From: a virus
Direction: 5' to 3' (one strand)
Virus record (IMG/VR): IMGVR_UViG_3300049846_002574
Span: 1-32,542 of that record
DNA: 32,542 bases
Shown: in pieces, positions 6,411 through 12,037 of the stretch
Numbering within the stretch: the stretch's first letter is position 1
Layout of the letters: the number at the start of each line of letters is the position of its first letter
The notes under the pieces: model-generated
Told to the model about the DNA's origin: nothing
The model's input: only the letters and a program-made list of their open reading frames with translations
Database searches by the model: none
Program-made: the position numbers and the translations under genes

Positions 6411-7034
6411 TTATGTCGCCAAGGCGGCGTCGCTCATTTTGTCGAACGCGGACCTAGACCGCAGTGCGGCACACACGGCGGCGCGCACCTCTTGGCCCGT
6501 CATATACGCCTCGCAGGCATCGCGCAATTTGGAGTGCGTAACCCCCTTGCCGGCGACGTAGCACCTATGGCGCGTCGCGACTGCAATCAGTTCTTCCCGC
6601 CACAGCATGTCCAGCATCTGAAACGCCCAGGGCTGCCACTTCGCATAGGCCGGATCCGTCACGGTGACAGTGCCGGCCCCTGCATCCACTGTCCACGTCT
6701 CACAGTGTCCAATGTCACGCAGAATCGTTTGCGTCTCGGACATCATCGGCAGCCGCTCGTTCCACTTCGGGGCCAGCGCCGCAATCACCTTTGCGCAGAC
6801 CGGTTTGAACGCAGTCAATTGCGCCGCGAGTCGAGCCACAACATCTCGGCTCGACTTAATCTCAACGCCGATTATTTCGGCCTCCGTCACTGCCGCAATG
6901 TCGATCCTATTCGATGAATAACGGAGTGGTAACTCGTGGATAATGCGAGCAGTGGGATATGAGGCACGAAGGCGCGGCACAATCAGCTCGCGCATTGCTA
7001 GTTCTTCATCGCTACGACCCGCCCGCTTCGTCAC
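6411..7034 (-). CDS. PD-(D/E)XK nuclease-like protein
   Basis: A 207-residue protein started at GTG 7034, which has AGGGAGG five bases upstream; longer readings would overlap another small gene. Residues 30-62 contain a textbook restriction-endonuclease-like core: Glu34 in HELPL, Asp45 in RIDIAAV and Glu58-X-Lys60 in GVEIKSS, as in sce7726/MmcB-type nucleases. The remainder is helical with a tryptophan-rich region (KWQPWAFQMLDMLWREELI) followed by a basic segment. Such proteins in phages act in DNA processing or recombination or degrade DNA; the substrate here is unknown. It lies in the early-left operon after three tiny overlapping ORFs, with only 11 nt between their stop and its start. Confidence 0.75.
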   Translation of the reverse strand: MTKRAGRSDEELAMRELIVPRLRASYPTARIIHELPLRYSSNRIDIAAVTEAEIIGVEIKSSRDVVARLAAQLTAFKPVCAKVIAALAPKWNERLPMMSETQTILRDIGHCETWTVDAGAGTVTVTDPAYAKWQPWAFQMLDMLWREELIAVATRHRCYVAGKGVTHSKLRDACEAYMTGQEVRAAVCAALRSRSAFDKMSDAALAT

Positions 7035-7045
7035 ACTCGCCTCCC

Positions 7046-7159
7046 TCAATGAACGTCGTCGCGGGCGCCGCGCTCGCCCCGCTCCAGCGCCTTGAGCCTC
7101 GCCGCGCATCGATCGGCTTGCGCTCTGAGCTTGCGCAATGGTGATTGTGATGTGCTCAT
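7046..7159 (-). CDS. Very small coupled ORF (37 residues)
   Basis: ATG at 7159 overlaps the upstream stop (ATGA), and the stop at 7046-7048 overlaps the ribosome site of the nuclease gene. The product is a short basic helix (SPLRKLRAQADRCAARLKALE, then a charged tail). No family recognised. The tight fit on both sides, rather than the sequence, supports it as a real gene. Confidence 0.45.
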   Translation of the reverse strand: MSTSQSPLRKLRAQADRCAARLKALERGERGARDDVH

Positions 7160-7344
7160 GATCGATGCCTTCTACGGCCGGCGCGCGGGTAGGCGGCGCT
7201 GGCGTCCCTGTCCTGCCACACCCCGCCGCGGCCCCGCTCGGGGCCGGACGTGGCAATGCCGTAGTGGATCGCGAGACGGTCGAGCGCGGCCTGCAGCGTG
7301 CGTCCCACCTTGTGGCGGGCGCCGAAGCGGCCGAGGATCGTCAT
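7156..7344 (-). CDS. Small unknown early protein
   Basis: A 62-residue basic protein starting at the ATG at 7344 within an ATGA overlap with the stop of the tiny ORF before it. It contains a short helix (GRTLQAALDRLAIHYGI) and a Gly/Arg-rich end. A longer in-frame reading from 7473 would overlap the upstream gene by 46 bases and is less likely. No function can be given. Confidence 0.5.
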   Translation of the reverse strand: MTILGRFGARHKVGRTLQAALDRLAIHYGIATSGPERGRGGVWQDRDASAAYPRAGRRRHRS

Positions 7345-7403
7345 CCGGTCTGTCGTTCGCGCTCGCGGGCTATCTCGAGGATCACGTGCTCGTGCGGCTT
7401 CAT
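7341..7403 (-). CDS. Twenty-residue ORF, possible leader peptide
   Basis: A 20-residue ORF starting at 7403 with a strong AGGAGG site close upstream and ending in an ATGA overlap with the following gene. The product is charged and helical (VILEIARERERQ). Its strong ribosome site combined with the weak one of the next gene suggests that it exists to deliver ribosomes downstream; it may also be the remnant of a longer protein. Confidence 0.4.
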   Translation of the reverse strand: MKPHEHVILEIARERERQTG

Positions 7404-7427
7404 GGGCCCTCCTATGTGTTTCCTGCT

Positions 7428-7886
7428 TCATGACGAAGCCTCGCCGGTGATGCGGCCAGTCGCCTTCGGCCACACCTTCAGGCGGCCGAAGTGCGTTGCG
7501 CCAGCGATGACCATGGCGGCAACCTTGGCTTCTGCGGGATCGTCGCTGCCACAGCGCCGCTCGAGGTCGGCGATCGCAGCGTCAAATTCCGGGGTGCCGC
7601 GATAGGCGACGGTATAGTGAGGGCCCGGATCAACCGGATCCGGTTGTGGCCGGGGACGACGCACTGCGGCGATGGCGTTCGCGGCGCGATAGCACTCGCC
7701 CGGAGTCGGCCAAGCGCGGTAGACCTGATCGCGGATCACGCGGTCGGCGGTATCGGCGAGGATCGTGTCCGTGAAACCCTTGAGGACTTGCCGATACTCG
7801 GCGGCGAAGGCCGTGGGGTCGTCGGTTTTGGGTTCCCCATAGAGGCCCGCGAACCGGGTCAGCATGCGATCGATCTCGTCCATCAC
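7428..7886 (-). CDS. Unknown early protein, possible replication accessory
   Basis: A 152-residue protein (151 if the ATG at 7883 is used instead of the GTG at 7886); GGAGG lies 5-8 nt upstream within the end of the preceding gene. The N-terminal 60 residues are helical (RMLTRFAGLYGEPKTDDPTA, then a helix with FTDTILADTADRVI), followed by AWPTPGECYRAANAI, a wording also found in small phage helicase-loader-like proteins, then a Pro-rich hinge and a C-terminal helix. No firm family. It lies two genes downstream of the DUF1376 replication protein, so a loader-type role is a reasonable but unproven inference. Confidence 0.6.
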   Translation of the reverse strand: MMDEIDRMLTRFAGLYGEPKTDDPTAFAAEYRQVLKGFTDTILADTADRVIRDQVYRAWPTPGECYRAANAIAAVRRPRPQPDPVDPGPHYTVAYRGTPEFDAAIADLERRCGSDDPAEAKVAAMVIAGATHFGRLKVWPKATGRITGEASS

Positions 7887-8156
7887 TCAGTCCTCCGGCA
7901 GCTTAATCCGTTGCGGATTGAAGATGGCGCGGATGACCATCATCCAGCCGAGCTGCATCTGCGTGCGGCCAACCGCGGCCAACCGCTTGCGCTCGCCGAT
8001 CTTGACCGTGTCCGGGTCGGTCTCAGCGTACTTTTCGACCCGCTCGATGTAGCGGAGCATCCGCTCCTCTAACTGCTTGCCCTCGTTGGCGAGGTCGATG
8101 TTGGCCTGGCTCTGCGCCGTGTAGCCAGCCACTGGCATGGGTGCGTGGGTGGTCAT
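7887..8156 (-). CDS. acb2: Acb2-like cyclic-oligonucleotide sponge (anti-CBASS candidate)
   Basis: An 89-residue helical protein. The order GY-x4-S-x3-IDL-x-N-x2-K-x-LEER-x-LR, a central acidic helix, then VGRTQMQLGWM, a basic helix RAIF and the ending PQRIKLPED matches the Acb2/Tad1 hairpin family as I know it from tailed phages (GR-T-x-E/Q-x-GFM-x2-NRA-x-F-x-P-x-R). Tyr12 and Lys27 have the same 15-residue spacing as Tyr11 and Lys26, reported as ligand-binding in Pseudomonas phage Acb2. Acb2 proteins form hexamers that soak up cyclic di- and trinucleotides and thus silence CBASS and related defences. Early expression next to the replication genes fits a counter-defence role. The assignment is by eye; activity is inferred. 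Confidence 0.75.
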   Translation of the reverse strand: MTTHAPMPVAGYTAQSQANIDLANEGKQLEERMLRYIERVEKYAETDPDTVKIGERKRLAAVGRTQMQLGWMMVIRAIFNPQRIKLPED

Positions 8157-8157
8157 T

Positions 8158-9009
8158 TCAATTCCTCCTCTCGATCACTTCGCGGATTGTTGGTTTGCGG
8201 CTCGCGCCTGCGGCGGCCTCTGGCAGCCCGCGCAAGCGTCGGTCGCGGGCCTCGGCGATTGCCTTCGAGAAATACTCCCAGCTGCCGATCGGGGTGCGGC
8301 GCGGCTTGCGCGCGACGGCGCGGATCGTGGTCAGCACGTCGCGGTCGAGGTCGCAGCCCGACTCGAGCCACATGATCGGGACCCCGAGGTGCAGCAGGCC
8401 GGGGGCGCCCGCCGGGTTGGCGAGCGCCGTGCCAGCCGCAGCAAACAGTTGGCCCTCGAGCGCCTGCCATCGCTCTCGATCGAGCGGCGCAGCAGCATTG
8501 GGTTGACTCCGCTGCTGCTGACTAAAAACGGTAATAGTATTCTCTTCTTTTGGTGCAGGTGAAGGTGAAGTGTTTTGTAACCCCTTGATCCCGCTCATTG
8601 TTGTATGTGGGATCGCAGGCAACTTCGGGGCAACTTCGTCCTGACTTCGAGCCGACTTCGCGCCGACTTCAGGGGCGACATCATGTGGGATGTCGGGGCG
8701 ATCTGGCGGCGATTTGCGCTTCTGCCGGCGGGCGGCCACGGACTCGATCTCGACGAGCGCGCGCTCATTGACCAGCGTCCCGTCCGCGGCAATCCGGATC
8801 ACGCCGGCCTGCAGGAGGATCGCCTTGAGGCGGCGGAAGCGCCTTACGTCATACCCAAACATCCGCGCGCTGTCGGCATCGTCATCGGGGAGGCCGGCCT
8901 CGCGGGAGTGCATCTTGAGCAGCATGCGGAAGTAGAGCCGCTCGGCATCGTGCGGGAGACCCTCGACGGCCTCGCAATAGTCCGCAATGGAGATGGCGGC
9001 GATCTTCAT
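8158..9009 (-). CDS. DUF1376 (YdaU-like) phage replication protein
   Basis: A 283-residue protein. Residues 1-90 (ISIADYCEAVEGLPHDAERL with LYFRMLLKMHSREAGLPDDD following, then RRFRRLKAILLQAGVIRI) match the DUF1376 N-terminal domain of phage replication initiators. A charged, probably disordered linker (90-175) has Arg/Lys-Ser-rich text. The C-terminal part (LDRDVLTTIRAVARKPRRTP, then GSWEYFSKAIAEARDRR) matches the usual end of these proteins. The ATG at 9009 overlaps the GcrA stop (ATGA). A much longer open frame continues upstream to 9705 but lies across GcrA in another frame and is rejected. Its role is probably origin recognition or helicase recruitment. Confidence 0.78.
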   Translation of the reverse strand: MKIAAISIADYCEAVEGLPHDAERLYFRMLLKMHSREAGLPDDDADSARMFGYDVRRFRRLKAILLQAGVIRIAADGTLVNERALVEIESVAARRQKRKSPPDRPDIPHDVAPEVGAKSARSQDEVAPKLPAIPHTTMSGIKGLQNTSPSPAPKEENTITVFSQQQRSQPNAAAPLDRERWQALEGQLFAAAGTALANPAGAPGLLHLGVPIMWLESGCDLDRDVLTTIRAVARKPRRTPIGSWEYFSKAIAEARDRRLRGLPEAAAGASRKPTIREVIERRN

Positions 9010-9509
9010 GTCACGGGCTCCAGCGTTTGGTTGCGGAGGGCCTCGGCGACGGCCAGCGGAGGCAGGGCGTAGCAGCGTCGGGCGTGTGCGGCGCAGTAGG
9101 AGATCCCCGGGACTCGCTGGCCGCCACAGAAGCCAAAGCCGGGCGTTGCCGGCTTGCCGATGGGATAGCGGCAGTGGTGATCCTCCAGATCGATGACGCT
9201 CATGATGGTGGCCGGGATGGCGCGATCGGCCGCGTCGAGCTGGCGGCGGAGCGCGTCGAAGTCCGCGCGCGCCCGGGCGCGCTGCTCCCGTGTCGCCGTC
9301 CGGCGCTTGTGCTCTGCTACCAGAGGCGACGGCCTCGGCGGCTTGCGACGGCTCGTGGTGTGGCGGGCAAGCCCGAGGCGGTGGACCTTGCCGATCACGG
9401 CGGATCGGCTGACCACGCCATCCAGCCGGGCGCTGATCACGCTCGCCGAGTAGCCCTCGCGCCACAGCGCGATCAGGACGTCGACGCGCTCCTCTGTCCA
9501 CACGCTCAT
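9006..9509 (-). CDS. gcrA: GcrA-family cell-cycle regulator, phage copy
   Basis: A 167-residue protein. Residues 4-47 (WTEERVDVLIALWREGYSAS, then SRSAVIGKVHRLGL) are the GcrA DNA-binding region, almost word for word as in alphaproteobacterial GcrA. The C-terminus keeps CRYPIG (Cys113), FCG (Cys128) and YCAAH (Cys139, His142), the conserved Cys-rich end that contacts sigma-70 RNA polymerase in cellular GcrA. Cellular GcrA activates promoters carrying CcrM-methylated GANTC sites and controls cell division genes. A phage copy could redirect host transcription or read host methylation. It lies after a 259-base non-coding stretch in the early-left operon and overlaps the replication gene by 4 bases. 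Confidence 0.88.
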   Translation of the reverse strand: MSVWTEERVDVLIALWREGYSASVISARLDGVVSRSAVIGKVHRLGLARHTTSRRKPPRPSPLVAEHKRRTATREQRARARADFDALRRQLDAADRAIPATIMSVIDLEDHHCRYPIGKPATPGFGFCGGQRVPGISYCAAHARRCYALPPLAVAEALRNQTLEPVT

Positions 9510-9632
9510 GCTGCCCCCATGTGACACATGTTGGATTGATCCCAGCGGAGCCGGTTCGGCCGCTGGGGGCGGGACGCACACTTGTGATTTGTGAGGACGG
9601 CGGGCGACAGGCCCGGTCTCGACCTCCGCTCC

Positions 9633-9748
9633 AGGCGATGGCACGTGCGATGCGAATCAGTGGCGGGAGTCGCTTTGGAGGGAGGTACCCGCCGACACGT
9701 GCCATCGCCTCGAGGGGAGTGAAGAAGTCCCGCCAGCACCCCTCGAGG
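9633..9748. repeat. Nested inverted repeats between cro-like gene and gcrA
   Basis: The 259-base gap 9510-9768 has no convincing gene on either strand. It carries a perfect 15-bp inverted repeat (AGGCGATGGCACGTG at 9633-9647 and its complement at 9696-9710) and, partly overlapping, a 10-bp inverted repeat (9708-9717 with 9739-9748). On the minus strand this would be transcribed just after the Cro-like gene, where lambdoid phages keep antitermination or terminator signals. Nature unknown. Confidence 0.5.
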
Positions 9749-9768
9749 GAGGGCCCCGGCGGGCAAGC

Positions 9769-10011
9769 CTAGGCGACCTGATCCTCCGCGGGCCTCTTAC
9801 GGGCGGACCGCCGAGACGATCGCGTGCGGTAATTCTCCATGAAGGCGCGGATTTTGTCTGACGTCCGGAGGGTCACCTGTTTGCCGAGCCGTAGATCGCG
9901 CACGAGGTGACCGTCATTGGCACACTCAAGCCCAAAGACTGTCGGCGTCATGGAGTGGCGCTCCATGAACTTCTCGACTTCCTGAAGGAGGAGATCAGCC
10001 GAAGAGATCAT
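9769..10011 (-). CDS. Cro-like helix-turn-helix protein
   Basis: An 80-residue protein from the ATG at 10011. Text such as FMERHSMTPTVFGLECANDG, then HLVRDLRLGKQVTLRTSDKI and RAFMENYR is a small helix-turn-helix domain of the sort found in Cro-like phage proteins of Alphaproteobacteria, followed by a basic tail (RSSRRSARKRPAEDQ). It is the first gene of the early-left operon and is divergent from the repressor at 10101. The ATG lies only about 11-15 bases downstream of the predicted -10 region and has no ribosome site, so its mRNA may be nearly leaderless. Probably a repressor antagonist in the lysis-lysogeny switch. Confidence 0.7.
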   Translation of the reverse strand: MISSADLLLQEVEKFMERHSMTPTVFGLECANDGHLVRDLRLGKQVTLRTSDKIRAFMENYRTRSSRRSARKRPAEDQVA

Positions 10012-10028
10012 GATGGGCCATAATTTGC

Positions 10029-10050
10029 TGGGCAAATGCCCATTTGTCAA
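10029..10050 (-). promoter_or_regulatory. Early-left promoter region with operator palindrome
   Basis: Read on the minus strand: TTGACA (10050-10045), one base, then ATGGGCATTTGCCCA (10043-10029), a near-perfect palindrome. The -10 box is weak: CAAATT at 17-base spacing or AATTAT at 19-base spacing. The same -35/one-base/operator layout is found at 11772-11794. Binding of a repressor here would block the early-left operon. Confidence 0.7.
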
Positions 10051-10100
10051 GTGGCGAACGCCTATGTGATCTTGGAGCCACGATAGCGCAAACTGGCACC

Positions 10101-10703
10101 ATGAGCCCGACATGGCGCGACCGGCTGCAGAGGGCGATGCTCGCCCGCAACTTCAACATGAAGGAGTTGTCGCTCGCGTCTGGCCTTGGCGAGACGGCCG
10201 TCCGGGATGCCTTGAAACGCCGCAGTGCGCCGAGCGTCGCGACGCTCGGCCCAATCGCAAAGGCTCTCGGGATGTCCCTTGATGAGTTGCTCGAGGGGGA
10301 CGCCACACCGGTCCTCTCAATTCCGATCCTAGGCGCAGTGTCAGCGGGAGAGGGTTGGGTCTCATTCAATGACGCAAACGCAAGAGCGCTGCCTCGGCTT
10401 GAGGCGAAGATTGACGGCAACGCGGTTGCTCTAGAGGTCCGATCCGACTCGATGGCGCCGGCGTACCGCAACGGGGATTACATCATCGGATCGAAGCGCG
10501 CGGGCGCTTCTGCGGACAACTTGATAGGTCTCGACTGCATCATATTGACAGACAAAGGAGAACGCTATGTGAAGTATCTTGCTGGTGGAACTGCGCGGGG
10601 TCGATTCAACCTGCGATCGTACAACCCCTCCCACAAAGATGTGGAAAACGTCAAGCTCGTGTGGGTGGCACCGATTCTGTGGGTTCGTCGCTCCCAGAAG
10701 TAG
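10101..10703 (+). CDS. LexA/CI-type phage repressor (first copy)
   Basis: A 200-residue repressor. Residues 6-66 are an XRE-type helix-turn-helix (MKELSLASGLGETAVRDALK). Residues 70-200 are an S24 peptidase domain: likely autocleavage bond Ala82-Gly83, catalytic Ser117 (SDSMAP) and Lys158 (YVKYL). The start at 10101 is chosen because the frame upstream runs over the operator. It is divergent from the Cro-like gene and is followed after 15 bases by a membrane-protein gene. It is related to the second repressor at 11043-11642: Ser117 and Lys158 lie at identical positions and both end in RSYNP, then APxLWVRRS. RecA-stimulated self-cleavage and SOS induction are expected from the family. Confidence 0.85.
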   Translation: MSPTWRDRLQRAMLARNFNMKELSLASGLGETAVRDALKRRSAPSVATLGPIAKALGMSLDELLEGDATPVLSIPILGAVSAGEGWVSFNDANARALPRLEAKIDGNAVALEVRSDSMAPAYRNGDYIIGSKRAGASADNLIGLDCIILTDKGERYVKYLAGGTARGRFNLRSYNPSHKDVENVKLVWVAPILWVRRSQK

Positions 10704-10718
10704 CCAGAGGCGATTGAA

Positions 10719-11051
10719 ATGGTCAGTCGGCACGATCGGATTGCGCGCGGCTTCCTGCGCATCGCATGCTCGCTCAGCGTACCGGTTGCCCTGCTGGCAG
10801 CGGTTAGCTTCGCACTCATAAGCTCAGCGCCAGCGCCTCGGTTGAGCCCGAGCGTCAACGATGTCCACGAGCACGAGTCGCCCAGCCCCTTCGATGACAT
10901 CGAGAGAAGAAACCGCCGACGGATGGCCGAAGCAAAGGATTACTCCGCGCCGCTGATGATGGCCGGCTTCGCAGCTTTCTGGTTCGTGTTCTGGTGGACA
11001 ATCGGGTGGATTGTCAGAGGGTTCGTCGCTGATAGCGCACACTCAGAATGA
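10719..11051 (+). CDS. Small two-span membrane protein downstream of the repressor
   Basis: A 110-residue protein with two transmembrane helices (about residues 12-35, FLRIACSLSVPVALLAAVSF, and 80-102, MMAGFAAFWFVFWWTIGWIV) separated by a charged loop (DDIERRNRRRMAEAKD). The start ATG has GAGGCG 6 nt upstream. It would be co-transcribed with the first repressor and so made in the lysogen. Membrane proteins in this position often exclude superinfecting phages, which is an inference from location. Its 3' end overlaps the convergent second repressor by 9 bases. Confidence 0.65.
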   Translation: MVSRHDRIARGFLRIACSLSVPVALLAAVSFALISSAPAPRLSPSVNDVHEHESPSPFDDIERRNRRRMAEAKDYSAPLMMAGFAAFWFVFWWTIGWIVRGFVADSAHSE

Positions 11052-11642
11052 CCGCCGCACCCAGAGCACCGGAGCAGCCCACTCGAGCGCTACGTCGTCA
11101 ATGTCGGCATATAGCGGATTGTACGAGCGGAGGCGGAAGACCCCTTTTTTAGACCCGGGCCGCACAACTTTGAGATACCCGGCGCCTGCGGCCGTCTTCA
11201 CGAGGCAGTCCCGTCCAATCGCGTTCTGCATAGCGGAGCCGCGCAGCTGCACACCGATAATGACATCTCCATCTCGATAGGCCGGAGCCATAGAGTCGCC
11301 CCGAACACGCAGGGCGATCTGCCTCTCCTCTCCCAGGCTGAGTCGCACGTGGTCTGGATGTGTGCCCGGCGGGGAGTAATCGGTCGGCACAAACTCTTCT
11401 CCGGCGCTGATCTCCCCGACAATCGGGATCAGCCGCGGCGCTTCATTGCTGTGGAAAAACTCGCTGACTGACATGCCGGCTAGCGCCGCAATGGATTCCT
11501 GGAGTACCCGCTTGACCGGAGCGCCCGACTCCCAGCGACTGACTGTCGCCTGCTCGACCCGGAAGCGCTCGGCGAACTCGCTCTGGGACTCCCCCAGCGC
11601 GAGTCTGAGTTGGCGGACCTTGTTCCCCACGATCCGTGACAT
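11043..11642 (-). CDS. LexA/CI-type phage repressor (second copy)
   Basis: A 199-residue repressor from the ATG at 11642 (a GTG at 11651 is possible). Residues 8-62 form an XRE helix-turn-helix (LGESQSEFAERFRVEQATVS); residues 70-199 an S24 peptidase domain with likely cleavage bond Ala80-Gly81, Ser117 (GDSMAP) and Lys158 (YLKVV). The C-terminal domain is clearly homologous to that of the first repressor, while the DNA-binding domains differ more. It faces the early-right operon divergently, and its upstream region holds paired repeats (11658-11688) and two operator copies (11749-11794). Two cleavable repressors in one phage suggest either a two-step switch or capture of a second immunity gene. 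Confidence 0.85.
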   Translation of the reverse strand: MSRIVGNKVRQLRLALGESQSEFAERFRVEQATVSRWESGAPVKRVLQESIAALAGMSVSEFFHSNEAPRLIPIVGEISAGEEFVPTDYSPPGTHPDHVRLSLGEERQIALRVRGDSMAPAYRDGDVIIGVQLRGSAMQNAIGRDCLVKTAAGAGYLKVVRPGSKKGVFRLRSYNPLYADIDDVALEWAAPVLWVRRSF

Positions 11643-11657
11643 GGGCCGCACCTATCA

Positions 11658-11688
11658 GGTCCGCTGGGAATTATTCCCGGTCCGCTGG
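11658..11688. promoter_or_regulatory. Paired repeats with a central palindrome before repressor 2
   Basis: GGTCCGCTGG occurs at 11658-11667 and again at 11679-11688, exactly 21 bases (two helix turns) apart, with the perfect palindrome GGGAATTATTCCC (11666-11678) between. It lies 16-46 bases upstream of the second repressor's start codon, in the place of an autoregulatory operator, and is unrelated to the ATGGGCA palindromes. Confidence 0.5.
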
Positions 11689-11748
11689 ATTTCAAACGTG
11701 GGTATCGCAGTCTAAATCTATGCGAAAAAACCTAGTGTATCCAACCTC

Positions 11749-11764
11749 ATGGGCAAACACCCAT
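11749..11764. promoter_or_regulatory. Upstream operator copy
   Basis: ATGGGCAAACACCCAT, differing from the perfect operator at 11779-11794 by two bases. The two sites are spaced 30 bp start to start, about three helix turns, suiting cooperative binding. No -35 box accompanies this copy on either strand. Confidence 0.6.
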
Positions 11765-11771
11765 TTCTCGC

Positions 11772-11800
11772 TTGACTGATGGGCAAATGCCCATTATTGA
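11772..11800 (+). promoter_or_regulatory. Early-right promoter with operator in the spacer
   Basis: TTGACT (11772-11777), one base, then ATGGGCAAATGCCCAT (11779-11794), then TATTGA (11795-11800) at 17-base spacing. The -10 box is poor but the arrangement is the same as at the early-left promoter, where the operator also starts one base after the -35 box. It would drive the genes from 12038 on, through a structured leader. Confidence 0.7.
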
Positions 11801-11811
11801 TTTCCCGCATC

Positions 11812-12020
11812 ACCGGTCGGGAGCGCCGAGCCGCATCGGCGCCAAACCCACCTCAACCACATCCCGGCCGGTGACCCCTCACGGGGGAGCTAACGGCGAC
11901 TGAGATCGGCAATCGCCCCGCCTGACCTCTCGCGGGCAGAGGGTGCAAGTCCCCTGCGAAAGCTCGGGTGCGGCAGCGGGGCCCCGGGGGAAGGCGTAGT
12001 CCCCCTTCCCCCGGGGGGCC
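11812..12020 (+). other. Structured untranslated leader of the early-right operon
   Basis: About 230 bases between the predicted promoter and the first gene hold no ORF but many stems. ACCGGTCGGGA (11812-11822) pairs with TCCCGGCCGGT (11862-11872), enclosing a hairpin (11823-11829 with 11836-11842). Short C/G stems follow near 11876-11885. A very strong hairpin spans 11980-12020 (GGCCCCGGGGGAAGG against CCTTCCCCCGGGG with a two-base bulge) and ends two bases before the GGAGGAG ribosome site of the first gene. It could be an antitermination RNA, a riboregulator or a translation control element. It matches no class I can name. Confidence 0.5.
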
Positions 12021-12037
12021 TTGGAGGAGCGACGACC

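Noticed and set aside
8158-9705. A single minus-strand frame of about 515 residues covering gcrA and the replication gene
   Set aside because: Only the part from 9009 on matches a protein family (DUF1376). The upstream part lies across GcrA in another frame and is Arg/Pro-rich, typical of out-of-frame reading in GC-rich DNA.
9521-9772. Plus-strand ORF of 83 residues in the gap before gcrA
   Set aside because: No ribosome site, Arg/Pro/Gly-rich content and it runs against an early operon. The inverted repeats explain the region better.
11941-11975. Cobalamin-type riboswitch or ribozyme, because of GGGTGCAAGTCCCC and a GAAA stretch
   Set aside because: The surrounding conserved boxes of the cobalamin riboswitch and the CUGAUGA core of hammerhead ribozymes are not present.
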